Of a DNA stretch of 54,534 nucleotides, positions 42,622 to 51,321 are shown piece by piece (the stretch's first letter is position 1; every line of letters begins with the position of its first letter). Both the position numbers and the translations under genes were made by a program. The stretch comes from an uncultured Bacilli bacterium (lineage in GTDB: Bacteria > Bacillota_I > Bacilli_A > RF39 > UBA660), in NCBI GenBank assembly GCA_947628235.1, contig CANQZC010000009.1:1-54534 (forward strand), written 5' to 3'. Below the pieces are notes generated by a model, which saw only the letters and a program-made list of their open reading frames with translations, was not told where the DNA came from and searched no databases.

Positions 42622-44199
42622 TTGAAAAATTTGAGAGTAAGTGAGGAATTTCGAGGACTCAGTTCTAGGACTTTAGCGCTCATGATTACATCGACATTGT
42701 CTATCGGACTTACTGCTTGCGGAGATGAAACGAAAAGACAAGAAAGAAAATTTGCGAAGATTGTAACAGAACTTCCTAAAAATGCCAAATATGGAAAACT
42801 CAATCAAGACGGTAAAAATAGTGACTTTACTATCGTCGAAGTAGGAAGTTATCAAGATGGATTAACCAAAGAAGAGAAAGAATTATTAGAAGATGGTACT
42901 CTTCCTATTAGTATTTTAATTACTTCTTATGCGAAATCATTAGGAGAAATTTATCTAGAATTAGATTATGCGAAAGAGATTATCCAAGAGTATTCGATTG
43001 CTGGAGGAGTAATTTTAGATATCGATTCATTACTATCTTGTAATACTACGGAGGAAGTAAACTTATTCGTTACTGCTTTCTTAGAAAAAGCAAATGCTAA
43101 CTCTATTTATGGAAGTATTTTAGGAACAACTAGAAATTTAAAAAGACTAGAAAGTTTCTTTTATCCAACAATTTTACGATGTGAAGAGGAAGATATAGAA
43201 ATTGATGCGGATCGTTATGCCATGTTATTTTTAGATGATCTTGCTTGTGCTTTTGATTATGATTATGAATATTCTAGTGATGAAGCATCTTTTCTGGAAG
43301 ATGCGATTCATGTTGTTCAACCAGGCGAATACTTGGAAAAAATCGCTTCACAATACAGAATATCTGTCGATGATCTTTGTATTTATAACGGAATATTAGA
43401 TGCGGATAAAATCTATCCTAATCAAATTCTTCGTATTCCTAATCATTATGAAGAAGTAGAGACTATCGAAGAAAGTAGTGATATCGATTGGGAAAAATAT
43501 GTACTTGGAATTGATGTTTCTAGTTATCAGGGAAAAATTGATTGGAAAAAAGTTGCTACGAAGCCGATTTCTTTTGCACTTATCCGGGTAGGATATAAAA
43601 ATCGGATTGATACTTCTTTTCGAGAAAATTTAGAGGGATGTAGTCGTTATAGAATTCCAAAAGGACTCTACTTCTATTCCAAAGCGAATACCAAAGAAGA
43701 GGCCTTAGTAGAAGCAAAACTTGTATTAGACCAATTAACGGATGAAGATACCATAGAATTACCAATTTATTTAGATTTTGAGCAAGAAGAAAGGGATTCT
43801 AAAGATAATCGACTAGATCGATTAGCGAGGGGAACTGAACAAGAACGAAAAGAAATGAATGATGTCATTCGTACCTTTTTAGAGGCTATCGAAAAAGCAG
43901 GATATGAAGCGGGAATTTATATTCATAAGAATTATGTTTCTTCCTTATCCTCAGATATTTTAGCGAAATATACAGTATGGGCTTGTGGAGGAACAAAGTA
44001 TAATACACCGATGACTTTAGACTCTTTACAATTTAGTGAATCGCTAGAAGAACCAGTGATGGCTTTTCAATTTACGCAGTATGGAAACGCGAAAGATTAT
44101 GGAATTACAGAGAATCCTTATGTCGATATCAATGTTATGAATAAGGAATATTATGAGTCCTTAATCGAAAAGGAAAAAACAAAAAAGAAAGACAATTAA
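42622..44199 (+). CDS. Lipoprotein with LysM and GH25 lysozyme domains
   Basis: The 525-aa product starts at TTG 42622 (AGGAGAG upstream). The N terminus ends in a lipobox, IGLTAC, predicting a lipid-anchored protein. Residues 45-215 form a first domain of unknown type. A LysM repeat follows (HVVQPGEYLEKIASQYRISV...NQILRIP), then a GH25 muramidase domain (LGIDVSSYQGKIDWKKV, LIRVGYKNR, GLYFYSKANTKEEA, LPIYLDFEQEE) with the catalytic Asp/Glu set. GH25 enzymes cut the MurNAc-GlcNAc bond in peptidoglycan. It precedes the SpaA-like and sortase genes and could help insert their product through the wall (inference). Confidence 0.93.
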   Translation: MKNLRVSEEFRGLSSRTLALMITSTLSIGLTACGDETKRQERKFAKIVTELPKNAKYGKLNQDGKNSDFTIVEVGSYQDGLTKEEKELLEDGTLPISILITSYAKSLGEIYLELDYAKEIIQEYSIAGGVILDIDSLLSCNTTEEVNLFVTAFLEKANANSIYGSILGTTRNLKRLESFFYPTILRCEEEDIEIDADRYAMLFLDDLACAFDYDYEYSSDEASFLEDAIHVVQPGEYLEKIASQYRISVDDLCIYNGILDADKIYPNQILRIPNHYEEVETIEESSDIDWEKYVLGIDVSSYQGKIDWKKVATKPISFALIRVGYKNRIDTSFRENLEGCSRYRIPKGLYFYSKANTKEEALVEAKLVLDQLTDEDTIELPIYLDFEQEERDSKDNRLDRLARGTEQERKEMNDVIRTFLEAIEKAGYEAGIYIHKNYVSSLSSDILAKYTVWACGGTKYNTPMTLDSLQFSESLEEPVMAFQFTQYGNAKDYGITENPYVDINVMNKEYYESLIEKEKTKKKDN

Positions 44200-44230
44200 T
44201 TTTGTTTTTTTTAAATTTTGAAATTAGGAT

Positions 44231-44259
44231 TTGACAAACTAAAAAAACTATGCTATTAT
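44231..44259 (+). promoter_or_regulatory. Promoter of the SpaA-like gene
   Basis: Perfect TTGACA (44231-44236), 17-base spacer, TATTAT (44254-44259). A strong promoter; an AAGGGGGGA ribosome site follows. Confidence 0.8.
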
Positions 44260-44285
44260 AGAGCGCATTCAAGGGGGGAAAATAT

Positions 44286-45050
44286 ATGAAAAAGAAATTA
44301 GGAGTTTTATTATTATCCATTTGTGTATTTTTAACATCTATGACAGGAGTTGTTGCAGATACGACTCCAGCGCAACCAGTGACAAACACAATTCATTTTA
44401 GTTTAAAGGACAGTGTAACAGAAAAAGAATTAGAGGGAGCTACCTTAGTTATTAAGAATTCTAAGGGAGAAGTTGTTACTTCATGGACAACTACCAAAAC
44501 TCCACATGATGTTACTCTAGAAGAAGGAGTTTACACAATCGGTGAAACCGTAGCGCCTTTCGGATACGAATTAGATGCTACAGAAATTCACTTTACTGTA
44601 TCAAGTACTACTCAAAATAACAGAACAATCACTCTTCATAATAAAGAAGTACCAGCGCCTCAAATTGAGGATTGTTGGGGAACTGTTAAAGTAACTAAGA
44701 AAGATGCTGCTACGAATAAAGCACTTGCTGGAGCTACTTTAGTTCTTAAAAATTCTAAAGGAGAAGTTGTAGAGACTTGGGTATCTACTACAAAAGAACA
44801 TGTTATTGATAAACTTCCTGCTGGTAACTATGTCATTGTAGAAACAAAATCACCAAAAGGATATGGATTAAGTGATGAAATCGTAAATATCACGATTCCA
44901 GAAAATACAAAAGCTACTGTAGAAGTGGTAGTATTTAACTCAACAGTTCCAGTAACTGCCGATATGAATATGACACTTATCTTTGCTGGATTTGCTCTAT
45001 CTATCCTAACATTTGGATTTGGTATGTACAAATTAAGTAAACAAAACTAG
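44286..45050 (+). CDS. SpaA/CNA-B-type surface protein with C-terminal sorting-like signal
   Basis: The 254-aa product has a signal peptide (residues 1-25, ending VVADTT). Two SpaA/CNA-B modules follow (about 33-120 and 128-220), each with the ATLVIKNSKGEVV or ATLVLKNSKGEVV strand and a GYELD/GYGLS turn. These folds usually form a Lys-Asn isopeptide bond with a catalytic Glu (EVVET, VIVETKSP). The C terminus is VPVTADMNMTLIFAGFALSIL...KLSKQN: a hydrophobic helix and basic end like a sorting signal, but with VPVTA instead of LPXTG. A sortase gene lies 97 bases downstream, which may recognise this form. Confidence 0.85.
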   Translation: MKKKLGVLLLSICVFLTSMTGVVADTTPAQPVTNTIHFSLKDSVTEKELEGATLVIKNSKGEVVTSWTTTKTPHDVTLEEGVYTIGETVAPFGYELDATEIHFTVSSTTQNNRTITLHNKEVPAPQIEDCWGTVKVTKKDAATNKALAGATLVLKNSKGEVVETWVSTTKEHVIDKLPAGNYVIVETKSPKGYGLSDEIVNITIPENTKATVEVVVFNSTVPVTADMNMTLIFAGFALSILTFGFGMYKLSKQN

Positions 45051-45078
45051 AAAAGAATACCAAATGGTATTCTTTTTT
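45051..45078 (+). terminator. Terminator after the SpaA-like gene
   Basis: AAAAGAATACC pairs with GGTATTCTTTT over AAAT; six T. A new TATAAT follows near 45109 for the sortase gene. Confidence 0.85.
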
Positions 45079-45146
45079 CAAATTTGATAAGAACAAGAAA
45101 ATGTGGTATAATAACTAATAATTTGTAAGAAAAGGGGGGATTTTTT

Positions 45147-46490
45147 ATGAAGAACAGAACATTTTTCTATCGTGGTGAAAATTATGAAGTAGTTTCTACC
45201 ATTGTTTTAGCGACAGAATGTTATTCCATCGCCAAAGGAAATGGGAAGTATTCTTACTTTAAACATAAAGTTGTAAATGGAAGAGAAACCGATCTTTCTT
45301 TAGACACTTTAATGACAATCTTACCCCAATATCAAACGATTGGTTATCGAAACTTAAAGAATTTATTAGATGCCTATATGGCTATTATTAATCAAGGGGA
45401 ATCTTTAGAAAAAGGGAAAACTATTTTCTATGCCATTTATGATGAATATCTACCATTCTTTTCGAAAGAAGCATATCAAACTTTCTCGAAAGGATATTTC
45501 GAAAATTATATTCATAGTAAATTAAAAACAATCGAATATCGTAGTATGCAAGATTTACTTGCTTTAGAGGAAAAGAAAGTTACACCAAAAGAAAGAACTC
45601 ATTTCCCATTTCAAAAATTCGCATATATGGTATTAGTAGTTCTTTCCGCAATTAGTTTTATGGGATGTTATAATGTATATTCTGCTTGGCAAAAAGAAGG
45701 GGTTAAAAGTAACGAATTAAAAGAAGAGTTACTAGAAGATGCTGCCATTGTAGAAGTGGTAGAAAAACCTACCGAAAATACCAATACGAATACAAACACG
45801 AATACAAATAGTAACACAAATACCAATAGTAATACCAATAAAAACAGTAATACCAACAAAACTACTTCGACGAAGAAAAAATATGCCAAAGACTACTATG
45901 ACTATCAAAAAGTATCAATGGTATCTGCTGACTTTACTAAGTTAAAGAAAAAGAATAAAGATACGGTTGGATGGATTTATGTCAACAATACCAATATTAA
46001 CTATCCATTCGTTCAAACAAAAGATAATGAATACTATTTAAATCATGCTTTTGATAAAACTAAAAATAATGCAGGATGGATTTTTGCTGATTATCGTTCT
46101 GATCTTACTAACTTTAAAAAGAATACGGTTATCTACGGACATGGTAGAGTGGATGATGTCATGTTTGGTAGTTTAGAGAAAGTATTAAAGAAAAGTTGGT
46201 ATACGAATAAAGATAATCAAATTATTAAGATGTCTACGCCAACAGAGAATACTTTATGGCAAATTGTATCTATCTATACGATTAAAGCAGAATCTTACTA
46301 TTTAACTCATAACTTTGAAAATGATGCTTCTTATCAAAAATTCTTAAATACAATTTTAAAAAGAAGTATTTATGACTTTGGCGTAGAGGTAACAACAGAC
46401 GATAATATCCTTACCTTATCAACTTGTTTAAACTATAAAGGAGATCGTATTGTTGTCCATGCAAAATTAGTAAAACGTCAAGCAAGATAA
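45147..46490 (+). CDS. Class B-like sortase with long cytosolic N-terminal extension
   Basis: The 447-aa product is far longer than usual class B sortases (about 240). Residues 1-150 are a cytosolic region of unknown fold, 154-174 the membrane helix, and 205-240 an Asn/Thr repeat linker. The sortase domain (about 255-445) has HAFDKTKNNAGWIFADYRSD, VIYGHGRVDDVMFGSL with catalytic H332, LSTCL with C427 and GDRIVVHAKL with R434, giving the His-Cys-Arg triad. The fold words (WIYVNNTNINYPFVQTKDN, YYLNHAF) are class B. The N-terminal extension has no match I know. It is likely to anchor the adjacent SpaA-like protein. Confidence 0.9.
   Translation: MKNRTFFYRGENYEVVSTIVLATECYSIAKGNGKYSYFKHKVVNGRETDLSLDTLMTILPQYQTIGYRNLKNLLDAYMAIINQGESLEKGKTIFYAIYDEYLPFFSKEAYQTFSKGYFENYIHSKLKTIEYRSMQDLLALEEKKVTPKERTHFPFQKFAYMVLVVLSAISFMGCYNVYSAWQKEGVKSNELKEELLEDAAIVEVVEKPTENTNTNTNTNTNSNTNTNSNTNKNSNTNKTTSTKKKYAKDYYDYQKVSMVSADFTKLKKKNKDTVGWIYVNNTNINYPFVQTKDNEYYLNHAFDKTKNNAGWIFADYRSDLTNFKKNTVIYGHGRVDDVMFGSLEKVLKKSWYTNKDNQIIKMSTPTENTLWQIVSIYTIKAESYYLTHNFENDASYQKFLNTILKRSIYDFGVEVTTDDNILTLSTCLNYKGDRIVVHAKLVKRQAR
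45778..45861 (+). repeat. Asn-Thr/Asn-Ser codon repeat in the sortase linker
   Basis: A tandem AAT-ACN (Asn-Thr, with some Asn-Ser) repeat of irregular codons. Third-base variation shows it is kept as protein sequence, an extended linker just outside the membrane. The unit is too short and variable to be a CRISPR-type repeat. Confidence 0.8.
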
Positions 46491-46515
46491 AAAGAATGGA
46501 AACATTCTTTTTTCT
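46489..46515 (+). terminator. Terminator after the sortase gene
   Basis: AAAAAGAATG pairs with CATTCTTTTT over GAAA. Confidence 0.8.
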
Positions 46516-46573
46516 TTTGTATAGAAGAATTTCTTTTATACATATTAATATTGTAGCCTGTTAGGAGTATTTT

Positions 46574-47539
46574 ATGAAAAGAATCAAAAATCTTCTATGG
46601 TTTCTGCTTCTTATGATGATTCCTTGGAATATTTATGCTTACTCAGATTACATTATCGCATCTGGTAAAAATATTGGTATTCGGTTAGAAATGGAAAATA
46701 TCTTAGTTATTGGTACATATGAAATAGAAGGAGTCAATCCTGCTAAGGAAGCGGGATTAGAAGTAGGAGATATTCTTCTTACGGTAGAAGGAAAGAAGAT
46801 ATCTTCTATCGAAGAGTTGGAACAAATTCTTTCTTCGAATAGGAAAGATACTATTCAGTTAGGCTACGAGAGAGAAGGCGTTTCCAAAAGTACCACTCTT
46901 ACTTTAAAAAATCATAAAACAGGTCTTTATTTAAAAGATAAGATTACTGGGATTGGAACTCTTACTTTTATTGACCCTAATACCAAAATTTTTGGTGCGT
47001 TAGGTCATGAAATTGTCGATTCTTACCGCGGAGAGTTAGTTCTTTCGAAAGGAGGAACAATTTTTCCATCTTCGATTCATAGTATTACCAAAAGCAGAGA
47101 TGGTACGCCTGGAGAAAAGAATGCTACCTTAGAGACAACTCATACGATAGGAACGATTTTAGAGAATACTACGAAGGGAATTTTTGGTACAGTAAATCAA
47201 GCTCTTGCCGAGGCAGAACTATATAAAGTCGCTACGAAAGAGGATATTCAAGTAGGACCTGCCAAAATTAGAACTGTTTTAGAAGGAACTAAGATTGAAG
47301 ATTACGATATTCAAATTTTAAAAGTGAGAGATACGAAAGACCATACAAAGAATATTATTTTTGAAGTAACCGATTCTAAACTCTTAGAAGAAACGGGTGG
47401 AATTGTCCAAGGAATGAGTGGTTCACCAATTATTCAGGGAGAATATATTGTTGGGGCAGTAACACATGTAGTAGTAAATGATCCAAAGCGAGGATACGGG
47501 ATACTAATTACCAATATGTTAGAGGAAGCAGAAAATTAG
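46574..47539 (+). CDS. spoIVB: SpoIVB signalling serine peptidase (S55)
   Basis: The 321-aa product has a signal peptide (residues 1-22), a PDZ domain (about 40-120: VNPAKEAGLEVGDILLTVEGK) and a C-terminal S55 peptidase domain. The catalytic His is in FGALGHEIVD and Ser in TGGIVQGMSGSPIIQGE. In Bacillus, SpoIVB is made in the forespore and cuts SpoIVFA to release sigma-K processing. The final GILITNMLEEA matches family ends. No spoIVF gene is in the window. Confidence 0.94.
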   Translation: MKRIKNLLWFLLLMMIPWNIYAYSDYIIASGKNIGIRLEMENILVIGTYEIEGVNPAKEAGLEVGDILLTVEGKKISSIEELEQILSSNRKDTIQLGYEREGVSKSTTLTLKNHKTGLYLKDKITGIGTLTFIDPNTKIFGALGHEIVDSYRGELVLSKGGTIFPSSIHSITKSRDGTPGEKNATLETTHTIGTILENTTKGIFGTVNQALAEAELYKVATKEDIQVGPAKIRTVLEGTKIEDYDIQILKVRDTKDHTKNIIFEVTDSKLLEETGGIVQGMSGSPIIQGEYIVGAVTHVVVNDPKRGYGILITNMLEEAEN

Positions 47540-47560
47540 AGAGTTTTATACTCTCTTTCT
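47538..47560 (+). terminator. Terminator after spoIVB
   Basis: AGAGAGT pairs with ACTCTCT around the stop codon, followed by TTCTTTT. Confidence 0.7.
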
Positions 47561-47626
47561 TTTGCTCTTGAAAAAGCAATTTGGTTTTTGCTATAATAAC
47601 TATAGAATAGAGAAAATGGTGATAGT

Positions 47627-48562
47627 ATGTATCATGTAAAGGATGGAATATTTGGTCTAGCTATCGGGGATGCCTTTGGAATTCCTACTGAGTATAATAA
47701 AAGAGAAGATCTCCTAGAAAAACCCGTACTGAAGATGATGCCACGCATTCGCGATGGAATTCCGAAAGGAGCTTGGAGTGCCGATACTTCTCTTACCTTA
47801 GCGACGATGGATGCCATTACGAAAAGCGGTATCAATTATACGGCGATGGCCGATAACTTTGTAAGATGGTTTACAGCGAATCAATTTTGTTCTATCAATG
47901 AATCTTTTGGAATTGGCAAGACAACTTTAAAAGCATTGGTACGATATACTCAACACTTAGAAGAACCTTACGAGTGTGGTCTTTCTGGAATTCGTGATAA
48001 TGGGAATGGTTCTCTTGCTAGAATTTTACCGATTGCTTATTACTGTCTTGTTCATCGTCTTCCTGAAAAGAAGATTGTGGAGATTGTCAAAAGAACATCT
48101 TCCATTACTCATGCCCATGAAGTATCTATTTGTGGATGTTATATCTATGTCCGTTATGTGATGAATTTGTTACGAGGAAACAATAAGTTTTCGGCTTTAG
48201 CGCAAGTTCGTTCTCTAGATTATAGTATGTTTCAAGTAGAGACTTTAGAGGTTTATCAAAGAGTTCTTTATGCGGATTTTATGAAGTTATCGATTGATGA
48301 TATTCGAACGACTGGTTATATTGTCGATTCTCTAGAAGCTGCTTTATGGTGTTTCTTACAATCTAGTACATTTAAAGAATGTGTGATTGCGACTACGAAT
48401 ATTGGCGGAGATACAAATTCCATTGGAGCGATAGCAGGTGCCTTAGCAGGAATCTTTTATGGATATACAAATATTCCTAAAGAATATTTAGAAAATATCC
48501 GAAAAAGGGAATATCTAGAAAAAATGTGTGATGATTATGAATTCTATTTACGAAGATTATAA
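47627..48562 (+). CDS. ADP-ribosylglycohydrolase family protein
   Basis: The 311-aa product has the DraG/ARH fold. The N-terminal GLAIGDAFGIPTEYNKRED carries the first conserved motif, ADTSLTLATMDAI the Thr/Asp metal site, and TTNIGGDTNSIGAIAGALAG the second metal motif (GGDTDxxGA in the family, here with Asn in place of the second Asp). IVKRTSSITHAHEVSI is the third. It removes ADP-ribose from proteins or small molecules in known members. Substrate unknown; no ADP-ribosyltransferase is nearby. Own promoter with TATAAT near 47595. Confidence 0.93.
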   Translation: MYHVKDGIFGLAIGDAFGIPTEYNKREDLLEKPVLKMMPRIRDGIPKGAWSADTSLTLATMDAITKSGINYTAMADNFVRWFTANQFCSINESFGIGKTTLKALVRYTQHLEEPYECGLSGIRDNGNGSLARILPIAYYCLVHRLPEKKIVEIVKRTSSITHAHEVSICGCYIYVRYVMNLLRGNNKFSALAQVRSLDYSMFQVETLEVYQRVLYADFMKLSIDDIRTTGYIVDSLEAALWCFLQSSTFKECVIATTNIGGDTNSIGAIAGALAGIFYGYTNIPKEYLENIRKREYLEKMCDDYEFYLRRL

Positions 48563-48565
48563 TCG

Positions 48566-48594
48566 TTGACTCAGTTCTATTTTTATGCTATAAT
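48566..48594 (+). promoter_or_regulatory. Promoter of the zinc-ribbon gene
   Basis: TTGACT (48566-48571), 17-base spacer, perfect TATAAT (48589-48594). Confidence 0.75.
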
Positions 48595-48662
48595 GTGTTC
48601 GATTAATAAAGAATACTTCCTCAGCAGAATGATTTTTTATTTAATCAAATAGAGGAGGTACC

Positions 48663-48836
48663 ATGGAAAAAGAAGACATCAAAATTGTTTGCAAAGACTG
48701 TGGCGAAGAATTCTTATTTACAGTGGGAGAACAAGAGTTCTACGCTGAAAAAGGATTTGATCATCAACCAGTTCGTTGTAAAGCATGCCGTGATAAAAGA
48801 AAAGCAGAAAAAAATCAAAAAGAAAAGAGCGAATAA
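48663..48836 (+). CDS. Small zinc-ribbon protein, 57 aa
   Basis: A 57-codon ORF with a strong ribosome site (AGAGGAGGTACC) 2-8 bases before the ATG and a good promoter upstream. The product carries two cysteine pairs, [10 protein letters not shown] and [11 protein letters not shown], spaced about 26 residues apart, with a short FxxxExxFY...KGF core. This is the pattern of the small bacterial zinc-ribbon proteins with a CxxC...CxxC core and basic tail. It probably binds one zinc and may touch nucleic acid through the basic tail. A longer open frame that runs through it in another phase (from 48685) is a shadow that joins mscL. Confidence 0.88.
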   Translation: MEKEDIKIVCKDCGEEFLFTVGEQEFYAEKGFDHQPVRCKACRDKRKAEKNQKEKSE

Positions 48837-48894
48837 TCAAAAAACTCTTTTTTTATATGCCTTTTTTTGTTATAATAAACCGCGAGGTGGAAGT

Positions 48895-49326
48895 ATGTTA
48901 AAAGAATTTAAGAAATTCATTGCCCGTGGAAATGTAATGGACTTAGCAGTCGGGGTTATCGTTGGAGGTGCATTTAGTTCTATTGTTACTTCTTTAGTAA
49001 ACAATATCTTAATGCCTATCATTGGAGTAGTTACTGGTGGAATTGATTTCTCTCAAGGATTAACTATTAAAATCAAAGATGCAACGATTAACTATGGAGC
49101 ATTTCTTCAAAGTGTTCTTGATTTCTTAATTATTGCTTTCTGTATTTTCTTAATGGTAAAAGCCGTAAACCGTATCTTAGGAAATAAAGAAGCAGAAAAG
49201 AAAGAGGAAGCACCTAAGAAGAGTGACGAAGTTCTTCTTTTAGAAGAGATCAGAGATGCTCTTGTAGGCAATAAAAAAGAAACCAAAGTTTCTAAAGTAG
49301 AAAAAGAAACGAAAAAGAAAAAATAA
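48895..49326 (+). CDS. mscL: Large-conductance mechanosensitive channel MscL
   Basis: The 143-aa product starts at ATG 48895 (AGGTGG before it, TATAAT near 48871). Family signatures are [34 protein letters not shown] (first helix, starting with the amphipathic N-terminal helix), [17 protein letters not shown] (periplasmic loop) and [19 protein letters not shown] (second helix). The C-terminal bundle [12 protein letters not shown] is intact and is followed by a basic tail. MscL opens under hypo-osmotic stress. A frame starting at 48685 is open into this gene but has no ribosome site. Confidence 0.96.
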   Translation: MLKEFKKFIARGNVMDLAVGVIVGGAFSSIVTSLVNNILMPIIGVVTGGIDFSQGLTIKIKDATINYGAFLQSVLDFLIIAFCIFLMVKAVNRILGNKEAEKKEEAPKKSDEVLLLEEIRDALVGNKKETKVSKVEKETKKKK

Positions 49327-49347
49327 TCCAAGGATTATTTTTTTATT
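49322..49347 (+). terminator. Terminator after mscL
   Basis: AATAATCC pairs with GGATTATT, followed by seven T. It slightly overlaps the end of the leftward 31-aa ORF. Confidence 0.75.
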
Positions 49348-49441
49348 ACATTCCCGCCGTCATAGCTGGGAGAATGACAAATAGACCAATCATAGCGACG
49401 ATTAGTACAATAATACCTGCTTTTTTTAATACTGATTTCAT
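49346..49441 (-). CDS. Very small membrane peptide, 31 aa
   Basis: A 31-codon ORF too short for most gene callers. It is preceded on its strand by AGGAGATGAGTT and the ATG, with TATAAT about 25 bases further up. The product, MKSVLKKAGIIVLIVAMIGL then FVILPAMTAGM, is a basic start followed by one membrane helix. It resembles the 46-aa peptide at 1669 in layout (basic start, one helix) but not in tail. Function unknown; small peptides of this kind can modulate membrane complexes or act as toxins. Confidence 0.6.
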   Translation of the reverse strand: MKSVLKKAGIIVLIVAMIGLFVILPAMTAGM

Positions 49442-49528
49442 AACTCATCTCCTGTACCATATTATAACATATTTTTAAAAAAAGGAATATCCTTTCTTTC
49501 TACTACATAGAGTGTAGTAGGTGAGAGA

Positions 49529-50140
49529 ATGAAAAAAGCATTGGACAAACTATTTTCCGTAGATAAAAAAGCCGTACTATTCCTTTTCTTAGTAAGTTTT
49601 ATTGGTATGATTACCGGAGCTTTATTTATGACCGTATTAAGTAGTACTGATAAAACTTTAGTACAAGATACTTTAGTGAGTTTCCTAGAGAATATAGAAC
49701 CTAGTAATTATCTTTCTTTTTTAACTTCTAATTTACTAATTAATCTCTTCTTTATCCTAGTTATCTGGTTATTAGGATTCTCTGTTGTTGGTCTTCCTAT
49801 CGTTATCTTTATTCTATTTTATAAATCTTTTACGATTAGTTTTTCTATTTCTAGTTTTATTGCTAACTATGGATGGAAGGGAACGATTTTAGGATTTCTA
49901 TATCATTTTCCTCATCAGATAATTTATCTTTTAATCTATCTTTATTTAGGATGTTACGCCCTAAAGGTATCTATTCTTTTGATGCAGTCCATTATTAAAA
50001 GAAAAAATTTAGATTTTAAACTCATTATGAATCGTTATCTTTTAGTTTTAATACTATCTTTACTGATCGTTAGTTTCCTTACTTTATTCGAGACTTTTCT
50101 AACTCCTTACTTATTGAAAATTGTAGTAAATATGCTATAA
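49529..50140 (+). CDS. spoIIM: Stage II sporulation protein M
   Basis: The 203-aa product is an integral membrane protein with five to six helices. It matches the SpoIIM family through the N-terminal LFLVSFIGMITGALFMTVLS, the central LLINLFFILVIWLLGFSVVG and KSFTISFSISSFIANYGWKG, and the FPHQIIYLL segment. SpoIIM tethers SpoIID and SpoIIP for septal wall removal at engulfment. SpoIIP is encoded at 28609. It is followed 5 bases later by the mnmA region. Confidence 0.9.
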   Translation: MKKALDKLFSVDKKAVLFLFLVSFIGMITGALFMTVLSSTDKTLVQDTLVSFLENIEPSNYLSFLTSNLLINLFFILVIWLLGFSVVGLPIVIFILFYKSFTISFSISSFIANYGWKGTILGFLYHFPHQIIYLLIYLYLGCYALKVSILLMQSIIKRKNLDFKLIMNRYLLVLILSLLIVSFLTLFETFLTPYLLKIVVNML

Positions 50141-50160
50141 TAAAGTTGGTCGGTGAGGAT

Positions 50161-51264
50161 ATGAAAAAAGTAGTAATCGGAATGAGTGGAGGAGTCGATA
50201 GTAGTGTCGCAGCGATTCTCTTAAAACAACAAGGTTATGAAGTAGTTGGACTATTTATGAGAAACTGGGATACTAGTATTAATGGAGATTATCTTGGAAA
50301 TCCAGATTTAGGGGGACCTATCTGTCCTCAAGAACAAGATTATAATGATGCCTTAAAAGTTTGTGAAAAACTCGATATTCCTCTTAAAAGAATTGACTTT
50401 GTAAAAGAATATTGGGACTATGTCTTCACTTACTTTTTAAAAGAATTAGAAAACGGAAGAACCCCTAATCCTGACATTATGTGCAATAAATATATTAAGT
50501 TTGATATGTTTGTCAAAGAGGCGGAAAAATTAGGAGCAGATTATATTGCGACAGGACATTATGCAAGAATGAGACATGGACAGTTATTACGAGCTGTCGA
50601 TGAGAATAAAGATCAAACTTATTTTCTCTCTCAAGTGTCTAGAAAGCAATTAGAAAATGTCCTCTTCCCAATTGGTGAACTAGAAAAATCAGAAGTTCGA
50701 AGAATTGCGAAAGAATATGGATTAATTACAGCAGAGAAAAAAGATTCGACCGGAATCTGTTTTATTGGCGAAAGAAACTTTACGAAGTTCTTAGAGAATT
50801 ATTTACCAAATATGCCTGGTGATGTCGTTGAAATAGACACCAAAGAAGTGATTGGAAAACATATTGGACTAATGTACTATACGATTGGTCAAAGAAGAGG
50901 ACTCAATATTGGTGGTTCCAAAGAAAGAATGTTTGTGGTAGGAAAAGATTTAAAGAAGAATATTCTTTATATTTCTTACGGAAATACCGATTACTTAATC
51001 AGTGATTCTTGTGTTATTGATACGATTAATTTCAATACAGAAAAAAGACCAGATCACTGTACCGCAAAATTCCGTTATCGTCAACCAGATAATGATGTTT
51101 CTTTAGAGTATCTAGAGAATGGTAATATTTTAGTAAGATATCCACAAGGAGTCAAAGCTGTTACACCGGGACAAGCTTGTGTTTTCTATGATAAAGAAGA
51201 ATGCTTAGGCGGAGGAATTATAAAAGAAGTAAGAAAATATGGCGAAAAACTTTGGTATTTATAA
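50161..51264 (+). CDS. mnmA: tRNA 2-thiouridylase MnmA
   Basis: Adds sulfur at U34 of tRNA-Lys/Glu/Gln. The start is ATG 50161 (GGTGAGG before it; upstream in-frame TTG at 50146 lies near TATAAT). The PP-loop is GMSGGVDSSVAAILL, the catalytic cysteines are in NPDIMCNKYIKF and DSTGICFIGERNF, and IGQRRGLNIGG leads to the C-terminal barrel. A characteristic insertion with PICPQEQDYNDALKV is present. MnmA depends on a desulfurase; SufS or IscS of this genome may serve. Confidence 0.97.
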   Translation: MKKVVIGMSGGVDSSVAAILLKQQGYEVVGLFMRNWDTSINGDYLGNPDLGGPICPQEQDYNDALKVCEKLDIPLKRIDFVKEYWDYVFTYFLKELENGRTPNPDIMCNKYIKFDMFVKEAEKLGADYIATGHYARMRHGQLLRAVDENKDQTYFLSQVSRKQLENVLFPIGELEKSEVRRIAKEYGLITAEKKDSTGICFIGERNFTKFLENYLPNMPGDVVEIDTKEVIGKHIGLMYYTIGQRRGLNIGGSKERMFVVGKDLKKNILYISYGNTDYLISDSCVIDTINFNTEKRPDHCTAKFRYRQPDNDVSLEYLENGNILVRYPQGVKAVTPGQACVFYDKEECLGGGIIKEVRKYGEKLWYL

Positions 51265-51321
51265 AAAGGAATAGAAATATTTCTTTTTTTCTTGTATAAT
51301 GAATAAAGTAGGAGTGATGAT

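Noticed and set aside
45778..45861. Short tandem repeat considered as a CRISPR array
   Set aside because: The units are 6 bases with variable third codon positions, in frame within the sortase linker; there are no spacers.
48685..49326. A 213-codon open frame running into mscL
   Set aside because: Its first 70 codons overlap the zinc-ribbon gene in another frame and have no ribosome site; the real mscL start is 48895 with AGGTGG and a TATAAT upstream.
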